Shown here piece by piece: positions 1 to 10,495 of a DNA stretch of 64,000 nucleotides. The first letter of the stretch is position 1. Every line of letters starts with the position of its first letter. Both the position numbers and the translations under genes were made by a program. The stretch comes from Vicia villosa. Its lineage: Eukaryota > Streptophyta > Magnoliopsida > Fabales > Fabaceae. The stretch is from NCBI RefSeq assembly GCF_029867415.1, contig NC_081181.1, positions 117,305,888-117,369,887 of the forward strand, written 5' to 3'. The notes below the pieces were generated by a model that did no database searches, had not been told where the DNA came from, and saw nothing but the letters and a program-made list of their open reading frames with translations.

Positions 1-500
1 GCAATGGAAGTTACATTCAGCATCACGTGAGAAGTAGTGGAGATAGTGCGTGGGAAGTTGAGAAAAAGGTGGAGACGGACGTCTCCTTCGATGACGTGGC
101 CTATGATCGTGGGTGAGCTTGGGAGACGGACGTCTCCTTTGATGACGTGGCCCTAGAACCTTGGAGACGGGCGTCTCCTATGCAATTGGGCCCTTAGACG
201 GGCGTCTCAGCTTCGTGGGCTGGGCTTCCATGCTTGATCCATCGTATTTTCACCCTTCACATTTGATTCATTCCATTTGCACCTCCACTTCACTACAGTA
301 CCTCTTTTCCATCTTTTAGGCACAAATAGTAGTGATTTTAGCTCAATTTCTTTCCTTTTCACAAATAGTCCCAATATGAGCGTAAAACCTGAAAACATAG
401 AAAATACCGGCATAATACCAACATAAAGCAACATAATTAAGATAAAATCGGGAAATAATTGATATAAATCGAGCCAAATAAACGATACATTTTCGTGTTA
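1..500. repeat. Retroelement-like segment with GAGACG/CGTCTC palindromes
   Basis: The first 215 bases hold four copies of a short palindrome with arms GAGACG and CGTCTC around a 2-bp centre (near 70, 123, 162 and 195). The first two are followed by the same phrase, GATGACGTGGCC. Downstream to about 500 the DNA is non-coding and ends in a run (TACATTTTCGTGTTATCA near 485-502) that resembles the 3' end of an Athila-type LTR. The left part lies outside the window, so an LTR identity is inference. No gene is visible. Confidence 0.35.
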
Positions 501-1190
501 TCAGCTCGATTGGAACTTTTATTTATATAGGTAAAATATACTCCGTTTAATAGTTAAATCTTCACAAGTCTTCAGCTCAATCTTGCTAAGTCGTATCTTC
601 CATTTGTTGTAAATCGAGGGTGAATGATAATAGAGCTTAACAACTTTTCGATTGTCTGAGTAGCGCAACATATTCTCTAGTTTGACTTTTAGATCGATAA
701 AATGAGTGATCTCTGTGAACCTAAATTTAAGAGGGGCCCTCTCGTCATTGAAATAGACAAAAGTGAGATATGAATATTAAGACATTGTGTGTGATTTTGC
801 AAAAAAACATGAGGGTCACTTATATTTATACAAGTTTTAAATCAGTATGGCCCTTATAAATTCAATACTGTCTCAGAGGATATTTCAGAGATGTGATTTT
901 GGATTCAACCTATTACATTTAGTAATATATGGTTTCGTTAGAAATGCAGTTCTGAATTTATCCCTAATAGCATTTTCTAGAGAAATGGGGTGCGCCTGAA
1001 ATTACATTTCTGGATTCTCCCCTAACTGTTAAAACAAAACAAAACATGTTATGAAACACAAATTTTTTAAAAAAGTTAGAAAAATGGAATATACATTAAA
1101 ATGTATCAAAATGTTTGCAGTTTACATCATTATATCAATCCAATATTTCATACAAAAAACAAGTCCCCACCTAAATACATTATTAGATAA
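501..1190. other. Non-coding stretch, nothing recognised
   Basis: AT-rich sequence with no sustained reading frame, RNA gene or repeat that I can identify. It may be the 3' flank of the minus-strand gene remnant described at 1194-13528. Confidence 0.5.
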
Positions 1191-1193
1191 AAT

Positions 1194-1307
1194 CTAAAAT
1201 GCATTAAAATATGTGTCACCGCCTAAACCTATATCAATGGGAGGTTCTGTCTTTGACTTTTTCTTATTTGAATCTCTTTCAGTCTCTCCAAATTGTATTT
1301 TAAACAT
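1194..1307 (-). pseudogene. Possible terminal coding fragment of the minus-strand gene
   Basis: On the minus strand a 37-codon frame runs from ATG at 1307 to a TAG at 1194. It encodes a charged lysine-rich stretch followed by a neutral tail ending in YFNAF. Its composition looks protein-like rather than random. A second open stretch in another frame (about 1300-1370) lies just upstream, so a frameshift or missed splice may separate them. It sits downstream of the exon split by the MULE and on the same strand, so it could be the last exon of that gene. I do not recognise the product. Confidence 0.2.
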
Positions 1308-1489
1308 ATTTTAAGAAATCCAGATATTTCTCACACACCTTTCTAGAATGTATTACATATTCGACATATAGCTCTTATGTAGAAAAATTTATTATAACAT
1401 TCCAAACATTCATTATGCTTTCCAATATCACACCAACTTTGACCATTTTCCCATTTTCACCCTTTATTTGTTTGGTCCTTACACCAGTA

Positions 1490-1990
1490 CAAAAAGTTTA
1501 ATTTACACCCATTTTTTATAAAATTTACACCCGTTATTGGAGGGTGTAAATTCAACGGGTCAGAAATGTCTAACAAATTTACACCCGTTTAAAAATGGGT
1601 GTAAATACATGCTATTTTACACCATTTTTTAGTAGAAACCGGGTGTAAATACATGCTATGTACATCTTTTTTCAAAAGAAAATGGGTGTAAATACGTCTT
1701 ATGTTATACCCTTTTTATTAAAAATTGGGTGTGAATATATGCTATGTACACCCTTTTTCAAAAGAAAACGGTTGTAAATACATGCTATGTTACACCCTTT
1801 TTTATTAAAAAATGGGTGTAAATACATGCTATATTACACCCTTTTTTCATAGAAAACAGATGTAAATATATTATATGTTACACCCTTTTTATTAAAAAAT
1901 GGATGTAAATACATGCTATGTTACACAAATTTTCCCATAGACAACATGTGCAAATACATGCTATGTTACACCTATTTTTCATAGAAAATA
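1490..1990. repeat. Minisatellite of alternating TTACACCC / GGGTGTAAATACATGC units
   Basis: About 500 bp of degenerate tandem repeats with a period near 60 bp. Each unit joins a TTACACCC motif to its inverted counterpart GGGTGTAA, followed by ATACATGCTATG, with a T/A-rich spacer between. Successive units can therefore fold on each other as imperfect hairpins. The array lies between two candidate exons of the disrupted minus-strand gene, so it is probably intronic. No coding potential. Confidence 0.8.
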
Positions 1991-2094
1991 GTGATTGTTG
2001 TAGTTTCAAAACAAAAGTGTTAGAATCACTAAAATTCAAATATTACAAAATAACATTAAAAAACTATTAAACTTTTAAGGAAACATGTACTTAC

Positions 2095-2124
2095 CGATTT
2101 AACAATGGTCCTAAGTAATTTTTT
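2095..2124 (-). pseudogene. 3' part of an exon split by the MULE
   Basis: Reading the minus strand, the sequence ending at 2095 is open and followed by a good donor (GTAAGT at 2094 downwards). Joined to 12989-13095 across the MULE, with the 9-bp target duplication counted once, it makes a 137-nt exon. That exon is open in one frame for 45 codons (starting M-S-A-N-Y-L-G) and is bounded by AG and GT. This shows the MULE inserted into coding DNA. The protein is not one I recognise. Confidence 0.5.
2116..2124. repeat. Left 9-bp target-site duplication of the MULE (TAATTTTTT)
   Basis: TAATTTTTT directly before the left terminal inverted repeat; an identical copy follows the right terminal repeat at 12980-12988. 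Nine base pairs is the usual length for Mutator-like elements. Confidence 0.8.
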
Positions 2125-2306
2125 GGGTTAAATATATAAAGCCCCCTGTAATGTTAGCGAATTTTGGTTTTAGACCCTGGTAATGTTTTTTTAAACGCCC
2201 CCTTATATTTCGTAGATTCCCTCATACAACCCCCCAAATTACCAGGTGGAAGGGAATATTACTCTTCAATTTCACGCGTTGCATTTTATGTTAATTTTAT
2301 TACACA
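2125..2306 (+). repeat. MULE left terminal inverted repeat
   Basis: About 182 bp matching the reverse complement of 12797-12979 from the GGGTTAAATATAT end through GTTAATTTTATTACACA. It contains the phrase ATTACCAGGTGGAAGGGAA and its partner on the right. The transposase transcript probably starts within or just inside it. Confidence 0.88.
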
Positions 2307-5300
2307 CGTGTTAATTTGAACTAGCTTAGTTAGCATGCATATGGAAATATATACTTCTCAAATACCCCTTTAAGAAATTAGGGTTCATGTTCAGCTCCAA
2401 TTTCTGCGATTCTACGAAGACGAAGCTTACTGCGAGGCGACGAAGACGAAGAAGCACTTAATACGGCGGTCATAATCGAGGTAGAAGATGAGTACGACTC
2501 TCAATAGCTACCAATGTCTCAGGTAACTTGCTTTATTAACTTCATCAGAGCTTCATCAATGGTATTCGTGTTTTCTGGATTTTTATTTGAGTGAAATATG
2601 CGTATTTGATATGTGGGTATGATTTATTCACAGGTTTCAGATCATTTTAGTGTTACATTTTACCATGGGGGTGAATTCGTTAGGGTTAATTAGGATGAAA
2701 TTATTTATAGAGGGGGGGTTTATACGATTGTAAATGGGATTCATGTTGCGTCTTGGACAATGAATAATATTGGTAAGCTGGTGAGTAGGCTGGGGTATAA
2801 GGAAGGTAGTTTTAGGCTATGGACAAAAGTCTTAGAAATTGATGAAGGATATATGTGGCTAAAGAAGGATGATGATGCCGCCGATTATGCTTCTTTTTTT
2901 AGTGCAATGAATGTTATTGGAGATTTATTTGTCGAACATTCGCTGGGAAACATTGACCCTGATGATAGGGAACCTAATTGTGCTAATGAGGAAAAGGAAT
3001 TGGATGTTGTTGAAGAGTTAGAAGAGGAGGTTGTTGAAGGATTAGACGATAATGAAGATGATAGAGCTACTGCTCTTGTTGATGGCTTTGAAGGAATAGA
3101 TGTAACATTGTTTATCAATGAAGATGCAAGTATGGTTGGGCTTTTGTGTAAGCCCAATAAGAGTATGGATGAAGATGGTTACTATAGTGATGAGTTAAAT
3201 AGTTCTGACCCGTATGATTCTTGTGATGATGAAAGGCCCGAGTATGAGAGGTTTAGGAAAGAGCACCTCAATAAGGACTTTAAATTCAAGTGGGGTATGG
3301 AATTTAATTCTCTTAAAGTCTTTAGGGAAGCAATTCGTGAGTGGTCAGTGTTAAATGGGAGAGAAATAACCTTTGTGAAAAATGAGGCCCACAGGGTAAA
3401 GGTAGTGTGTAAGGCTAAATGTGGCTTTTTAGTGTTATGCTCTAAGGTGGGCCACCAACAAACCTTTGCTATAAAAACACTAGTAGATACACACACATGT
3501 GCTAGGGTTTGGAACAATAAGTCTGCAAGCTGAAAGTGGATGGCCAAACATGTGGTAAAGAGGATGCAAACTTCTAATACAGTTAGAATAAGAGATATTA
3601 TGCAAGATATTAGGCAAACTTTTTCTGTTGGTATTACTGTTGCAAGAGCATGGAAGGCTAAGTTAATTGCAAAGAAGATGATTGAAGGTGATGCTGACAA
3701 TCAATATGCTTCCATCTGGAGATATGCATCTGAGTTAACAAGGGTGAATCCTGGAAACACTTGCAAGATTAATATTGAAAGACCTAGTCCATCCATACAA
3801 CCAAGGTTTGGCTCATTTTATTTTTGTTTTGATGGTTGTAAGAAAGGTTTTATCAAAGGATGCAGACCTTTTGTGGGGGTTGATGGATGTCACTTAAAGA
3901 CAAAGTGTGATGGACAATTACTAATTGTTGTGGGTTGGGATGCAAATGACCAATAATTTCCTTTGACCTTTGGTGTGGTTGAAAATGAAACAAAAGAGAG
4001 TTGGAGATGGTTTATACAACTAGTTATGGAGGATATTGGACAAGATAGAAGATATGTATTTATCTCTGATCAGCAGAAGGTATACAACTACTTATGATTT
4101 GTTTCACTTTTACTTGCAAAATTTAACTCATGCTTTCATTTCACTTATTGGTTGCACATTTTTGATTTGTTGCTTTAGGGACTTGTGGCTATTTTTGAGG
4201 AAATGTTTGATAGGATAGAGCATAGATTGTGCCTCAGAAATTTGTATGCCAATTTCAAGAAAAAGTTTGGTGGTTGATCCTTTATTAGACATTTAATGAT
4301 GGGAGCTGCTAAAGCAACATACCATCAAGCATGGGTTCAAAAGATGAATGAGTTGAAGAATGTAGATCCAAATGCTTAGGGTTGGTTGATGGCAGTGCGT
4401 CTCAAATGTTGGTGTCAGCATGCCTTTTCTTTTTATCCAAAATGTGATGTCTTAATGAATAATATTTCAAAGTCTTTTAATGCTACCATTCTAATGGCTA
4501 GGGATAAACCTATTTTGACTATGTGTGAATGGATAAGAAAATATCTTATGAATAGGTTAGCTACATCTTCTAGTAAACTAGAATAATGGCCACATAAAGT
4601 GATGCCAATACCTAGGAGGAGACTAGACAATGAGGTTTTCAACAGTGGACACTGGTTGCCCACATGGTCTATGGCTGAAACATTTCAGGTTACACATAGC
4701 TTCAATACTCAAGAGTTTATTGTGGACATTGCCAAGAGGTCTTGTAGCTGTAATTTTTAGGAATTAGTAGGGATTCCTTGTAGGCATGCTGTAGCAGCTC
4801 GGAGCTATAGGAAGCAAAATCCTGATGACTTTGTCGATGTTTGTTATACAAGAGAGAAATATGCATAATGCTATGGTTATTCAGTTAGTCCTATCAATGG
4901 TTAAGAAATGTGGCCTGAAGTTGAAATGGAACCACCTCTACCACCCGCATATAAAAAAGGGCCAAGAAGACCTAGAAAGGTTAGGATAAGAGAAAGTGGA
5001 GAGGATGAGGCAAGGAGGAGGAGACCTGGTGTTGCATACAAGTGCACCAAATGTGATAAGTTTGGTCACAATGCATTGACTTGTAAGTCTTTGACACAAG
5101 ATCCCAATGCACTTAAAACAAAGGTAATTGGTTTTCCTATACTTAATATTGGTTACTGCATTTACTTGGTTATATTTGGTTACCTATTGTGACTATTTGT
5201 GTTATTGTTGATTGTGTAGAGAAAAAGCAAAAATGACCTAAAGCCTACTAAAAATGCAGAGACTGAAACTGATATTCCTATTTAGGCAAATTCAAAGATT

Positions 5301-5503
5301 CCTACTGCTCAGCCTACTCAGGTGCAAAGTGAAACTGATATGCCAACTGGTGGTGGGCAGACTGAAACTAATATGCCAACTGTTATGAGTCAAACAGGTT
5401 CTTCTGTGGTTGATTCAAGAAAAAGGAAATTAGGAAAGAATGAAGAGAAAAAACCAGTCATGAGGAGAAGGCAAAGTGAGAGGATAAAATTGAGTTGGTT
5501 CAA

Positions 5504-5508
5504 AAAAC
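5504..5508. repeat. Target-site duplication AAAAC, left
   Basis: AAAAC precedes the 5' LTR and is repeated at 11663-11667 after the 3' LTR, giving the 5-bp duplication expected of retroviral-type integration. Confidence 0.88.
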
Positions 5509-6675
5509 TGTTAGGAGTGAATTAATGGTAATTTCATGTGTTAAATTAACTACCTTTTGAGCTAAAAGTGAATAGATCTTGTGAATTTTACGGATTTTAT
5601 AGTTAGAATCGAACTTTCGAGGTCGATGCTAATCTTAGAACAACTTGCATCACTTTGGGTGTTATTTGTGCAGATATTGAAGCTAAGAGGCAAAGACTAG
5701 GAAACACGCAGGCGTAGAGCTCTAGAGAGGAAGAATCACAAAAAAGAAAGAAGAATTAAAGGGCGAGCCGCGCCAATAAAGGGGCGAGACGCGCCAAACT
5801 CTCTGCCTTGAGTTCGCGCCGCGCCATTGCGTGCCGAGGCGCGGTGGCTGCGTTACAAAGTTAAAATATTATAAATAGAAGCCCTAGGCCTCATAAGAGA
5901 GGGATCTTTTGTGAGCGAAATTAGGAGAGCATTCTGAGTTTGCAGTCAAGAACAAAAATTGAAGGCCAAATCTTTACCAATCGAAGATATTCCATTGATG
6001 AAGATGAATCCGTCTATTAATTCTTGTGTGTTCTTCATGCCTATGGAGAGCTAAATTCCTCTTGTTGAGTTTAAGGTAGTAATTAACCTATGAATATACA
6101 ATATCATTGATTCTTTCCTATGAACAATTGTTTGAATTTATTATCAATAAGAAACCTTGTTTTTATATTAAATTATCGTGGAGTCTTTGATCGAAAGAAA
6201 AGATTCTAACTTTTGCCCTAGGTTACTATATTGATTCAATCTCAATTTGCAGAGATGGAATTGTGATTGAGTTTTCATAATTATCATTCCTTATTACGAT
6301 TATCGATATTGATATTTGGAGAGATCGAATCTCATACCGGTAAAAGTCTATCTAATTTGATTTGCAGACATGGAATCATATTTGAGGGTAAGTGAAGATA
6401 GTAATTCAAAAGATTGTTCAATTGTGAATTAATTGATAAATTGTATAGGAATAGGTTGATGAACCCTAAGGCTCAACATATTTCCTTAATCGTTAACAAA
6501 CGTTCATTATTTGCATTTACATTATTGTTTACATTTGATAGTACTATAATCATAAAACAAATCCAATTAACTTTTCTCACTCAAAATAATCAACTATAGA
6601 ACGGCAGTGATATTAAACCAATTCCTGTGGATACGATATATTACCGAAAATATTTACCCACAAATACTTTCAACA
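5509..6675 (+). repeat. 5' LTR of the Athila-like element
   Basis: Starts TGTTAGGAGTG and ends TTTCAACA. A TATAAATA box lies at 5870-5877. Just upstream is a GC-rich block (about 5760-5850) with repeated GCGCC/GCCGCGCC motifs. Short frames in the LTR are identical in both LTRs and not genes. Confidence 0.93.
5870..5877 (+). promoter_or_regulatory. TATA box of the Athila-like LTR
   Basis: TATAAATA between the GC-rich block and the downstream LTR half; the natural U3/R boundary signal. The same box is present in the 3' LTR. Confidence 0.65.
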
Positions 6676-6678
6676 AAT

Positions 6679-6696
6679 TGGCGCCGTTGCCGGGGA
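6679..6696 (+). promoter_or_regulatory. Primer-binding site, tRNA-Asp type
   Basis: TGGCGCCGTTGCCGGGGA, three bases after the 5' LTR. It is complementary to the 3' end of plant tRNA-Asp(GTC), the primer used by Athila-type elements. Confidence 0.9.
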
Positions 6697-7005
6697 TTGG
6701 TGTCAATATTGCACGCATTGCAATAGTTTTTTATTTTGAGTTATTTCCTTATCTTTAGTTATATTATTTTTAGTTATTTACTTATTTTTAGATTTTTTTT
6801 AGTTACTTATTTTTAGATTTTTTTTGTTTAGTTACTTATTTTTAGATTTTTAGTTTAGTTCCTTTATTTTAGATTTTTAGTTAGTTACTTTATTTTAGAT
6901 TTTGTTATTGCAATAGTCTTTTAATTGTTATTTTTTTATTATTATTATTTTTTTTAGCCTGTTATTTCACTTGTTTGCTAGTTTTGTAGAATTTTGTTTG
7001 TCGGC
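6697..7005 (+). other. T-rich leader of the Athila-like element
   Basis: Untranslated leader between primer site and gag. It holds a run of degenerate direct repeats of the type TTACTTATTTTTAGATTTT (about 6740-6960). No coding capacity. Confidence 0.65.
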
Positions 7006-8691
7006 ATGTTCGACCCAAATATAAATGCTGGGCTTCATGCTCATAACGAGATCCTATTCCAACAAATGGAGTACCTCCTTCAAAGTGTGTCACAGTTCAC
7101 ACCTCAAGTTAGTGAGTTTTATGATAGCAGATGGGGCACACCGGAAGATATGATGGAGTATCATATGGCTAACCATGAATATCAACAACAAGCCTTTCAA
7201 CCTTACACTCAACCGTCGCCACAACAACAAGGAGGACAATCTAAGTTGGAAGAGACCATGAATCAGTTCATACAAATGTCAATGACAAATAATCAAGGGC
7301 TTTCACATTATAATCAAGATTATCAAAGAGGACCCACTGAGTTAGAGGAAACCATGAATCAATTCATGCAACTCTCTTTATCCATTCAACAAAACCGGGA
7401 AACGCGAGATGTTCAACTTACCCAATTCTTAACCGAGCAAAACGTAAGTCAAATCCCAACTTTTCAAAACCCTACGACTTGTGTAGAAACTTGCAATGCT
7501 ACTTCAATAAAGAGTGCAAAAGTGCTTGATGAGGAAGTTGAAAACAAGGATGTTGAGAAGGAAGATGATAATCGTGCAGCGGAAGAGGAGGAAGATGAAA
7601 TTGTTGTAACTGAGGTGAATAAAGAAGTGAAAAAAAGAGATCAATCCAAAAGGAAGAAAGCATGTGACAAGATGGCAAGCAAGGTGATACCGAGTCAACA
7701 CCTCCCATACCCACATGCACCATCAAAGAAAGATAATGCTAGGCAACATGCAAGGTTTATGGACATATTTAAACAACTTCGTATAAATATTCCATTTGCC
7801 GAAGCGTTGGAGCAAATGCCCAAGTATGCTAAATTCATGAAGAATATAATCACAAAGAAAAAGAAGTACACAGATGAGGAGACCGTGTTGCCTGATGCCC
7901 AGTGTAGTGCCGTAATCCAAAGAACTACTCCAAGAAAGGAATTCGATCCGGGACGAGTCACTTTGCCATTAAATATTGGAGGTAACTTCACTGGTGACGG
8001 GTTGATTGATCTGGGGTCTAGCATCAACTTAATCCCTTTATCCATTGTCAAGAAATTAGGGAATATTGTGACGAAGCCTACTAGGATGACATTGCAATTA
8101 GCCGACAAATCTATCACCTCACCATATGGAGTGGTTCAAGATTTGCGAGTAAAAGTAGACAAATTCTTTTTCCCGGTGGATTTTGTGGTAGTTGACATGG
8201 AAGAAGATCATGAGGTACCCTTAATCCTTGGAAGACCATTCATGAAAACCGCCCGAATGATGATTGATATGGATGCGGGGATCATGAAAGTAAGGGTGCA
8301 AGATGAAGAGGTAAAGTTTAATCTTTTCGAAACCAAGAAGCATCCTAAGAACAAGAAGGATATTTTCCAAATCGATGCCACCGAAGGAGAACTCAAAGAT
8401 GCTGAAAATCAAGTTCAGAAAGACAAAATGAAAGCATCTCATGATAGATACATCAGCCACAAAGAAATTCAAGTTGGAAAAATGGTGCTCTTGTGCAAAT
8501 CAAGACTCAAGTTATTTCCGAATAAAGAGAAGTCAAAATGGTCGGGACCATTCGTGGTAAAAGAGGTATGCAATTATGGAGCCATTGTGGTAGAGAATCC
8601 TAAGACAAATGAGAGTTGGACCGTTAATGGAAAACGGTTGAAAGATTACTTCAGGGGAGTGGAGCAACATGCACCATTTTTAGTTCCTTGA
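7006..8691 (+). CDS. Gag-protease fused in frame to integrase C-terminus (561 aa)
   Basis: I start at ATG 7006 (M-F-D-P-N), the first ATG after the leader. The N-terminal half is glutamine-rich with two repeats of LEETMNQF, then an acidic/lysine-rich linker. A retropepsin-like segment follows with the active-site motif LIDLGSS (Asp about residue 335) and LILGRPF. From about residue 455 the sequence switches to the C-terminal part of an Athila-type integrase (KASHD...VGKMVLL...KWSGPFVV...VNGKRL). The RT, RNase H and integrase core are absent, yet the frame is intact across the join. This makes a non-autonomous element that may still form Gag particles. It is the only undamaged retroelement ORF in the window. 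Confidence 0.85.
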   Translation: MFDPNINAGLHAHNEILFQQMEYLLQSVSQFTPQVSEFYDSRWGTPEDMMEYHMANHEYQQQAFQPYTQPSPQQQGGQSKLEETMNQFIQMSMTNNQGLSHYNQDYQRGPTELEETMNQFMQLSLSIQQNRETRDVQLTQFLTEQNVSQIPTFQNPTTCVETCNATSIKSAKVLDEEVENKDVEKEDDNRAAEEEEDEIVVTEVNKEVKKRDQSKRKKACDKMASKVIPSQHLPYPHAPSKKDNARQHARFMDIFKQLRINIPFAEALEQMPKYAKFMKNIITKKKKYTDEETVLPDAQCSAVIQRTTPRKEFDPGRVTLPLNIGGNFTGDGLIDLGSSINLIPLSIVKKLGNIVTKPTRMTLQLADKSITSPYGVVQDLRVKVDKFFFPVDFVVVDMEEDHEVPLILGRPFMKTARMMIDMDAGIMKVRVQDEEVKFNLFETKKHPKNKKDIFQIDATEGELKDAENQVQKDKMKASHDRYISHKEIQVGKMVLLCKSRLKLFPNKEKSKWSGPFVVKEVCNYGAIVVENPKTNESWTVNGKRLKDYFRGVEQHAPFLVP

Positions 8692-10495
8692 AAGTGTTGA
8701 CCGTCGAGCTCAAACGACGTTAAACAAAGCGCTTGTTGGGAGGCAACCCAACGCAGTAAGTTTTTATTGTTTTCTCGTTTTTAATTTTAGTTTTATGTAT
8801 CATCAGACCGGTTTGATTGAGCAGGAAGAGAAACCTAAGAAAAATGCAGCACCACGCCGCGAGACCTCATACCGATGCGCGACACGTTGGCAGAAGCTTT
8901 CGCGCGTCGCAGAAGATCTGCGCGCGACGCGGTGATGCGAAAGCAGAATTTTTTCTCCTCTAACCTGACCTCAGTTGCCTTGCGTACTGTGGTTAGCCGG
9001 AGCCAACCCTCTTCTTTTGGGGGGGAGATGCAGGTGCTCGACTAGATGAGTTCTTGAAGCGACCAGAGGAGGATAGTGAGTTGTTTTGTTTATGATAACT
9101 GTCGTGATGATTTCTTATTTTTTTTTATGTCATTTTGTTTTTATTTTTTGTCATTGTTGCTTTCTAATTTTTTGTTAGTTATCCTCAGTTTAGAATAAGT
9201 AGTTCCACAGCATAATGAAAATCTCAAGCAAAGTACCAACAATGGAGCAACATGCGTGAAAGTGGTAGTGAGTGAAATTTTGTTGAAATTTTTTTTTTTT
9301 TTTAAGTTTTCACTTTCTTTTTCAATAAGTAAAAAGTCAGGTATGAATTTTCAAACTCAAACTTCTACTGTGTGCATGAAACGTAGGTTGTTAGTAAATA
9401 CTTTGTAGAAGTTCTTTATGGTACACTATTTCTGTTGGATCGGCTTAGCCTTAACCATTGTGAGGAAAGCTTTCCATTGTTTACTATATGCAGGAGACCA
9501 TCATTTATTTCAACTTGTTTGTATCATGCTAAACCATCTGCCGCATCGTTTGTGGAAATCTGTGGAAGTGATTTAGGCATTTGTTTGAATCTGAGAGTTT
9601 CTTTGAGCCGACTCCATCTTAAAACTTATTTTCTTCTGTGAGAGTGTGATCCTTTGCTAACCATTCTTTGAGCCTGAGGTCATGGTAAATTTCATCATAT
9701 ACACCAAGGAAAAACCTGGTGAGTTTCGATCTCAGTAAAAATTTTGTTGTGGACCATCAACCACAAAATTTGGTGATGTGTTTTCTCTTTGACCTTCATA
9801 GAAAGTAGGGGAGCATTCATATAATCCAAATATAGGTTGATCTCCAAGTTGAGGAGAGTCATAATCAAAAGAAAAGTAAGTCTATAGGTGGTAATTTGCA
9901 AAGAACGAAAAAAATTCGTAGCTCGAAAAAAAAAAGAGAAAATAATTGTTGAAAATAAAAAGAGAAACATCGAGCTACGAATGAAAAAGAAGAAGGGGTG
10001 AAAAAGTTGAAGGTATGAAGGAAAAGGAAAGGAGTTATGATTTGGATGCTTCCCTGGAATAGGAACAACCCTCGTTTGTCTTCTTTTCTTTGAATCTTAA
10101 ACCACATTACAACCCTGGAAAGACCTTCTGATTCTCAGATTCCACAGGACTTGATGCAAACAACATGGTGAACGTATGATATGGATTTTTGTTGATTTAA
10201 TTGTTTGGATGAGTGTTTAACCCCTCTATTATTCATCATACTTTTTGAGGTGAGTGATTAGTGCTGATTCAATTGCAATTGTGTAGTGTTTTGAACTTCT
10301 GGAGGTAATTTTCTTTCAAAATCTGTTTCATGTATATGTTCTAAGTTTGCAAGGAGACGAGGAGTATCCGATTTGGTTGCTGAATTGAACCACTTGAAAA
10401 ACCTTTTTGAAAAACTTGTGCATGATTGTTGGTATGTTGTGTTGAGGTAAGTAATTTTGTTTAGGGACAAACAAAACTCTAAGTTGGGGAGAGTT
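8692..10495 (+). other. 3' untranslated region of the Athila-like element
   Basis: About 1.8 kb without a convincing gene. It begins with the conserved post-integrase phrase including GTTGGGAGGCAACCCAAC (8738-8755), followed by a CG-rich block (8860-8935). It ends with a polypurine tract AAGTTGGGGAGAG at 10481-10493. Athila elements often carry an env-like frame here; I see only short disconnected frames on both strands. Confidence 0.7.

Noticed and set aside
2885..3157. Serine-rich minus-strand frame
   Set aside because: Antisense shadow of the acidic MULE transposase N-terminus.
6414..6599. 61-aa frame present twice (also 11401-11586)
   Set aside because: It lies inside the two LTRs, so its duplication reflects the LTRs, not a gene.
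9695..10107. Possible env-like gene in the Athila-like element
   Set aside because: Phe/Leu-rich minus-strand frames come from an A-rich tract and overlap no conserved motif; the element strand has no long frame here.
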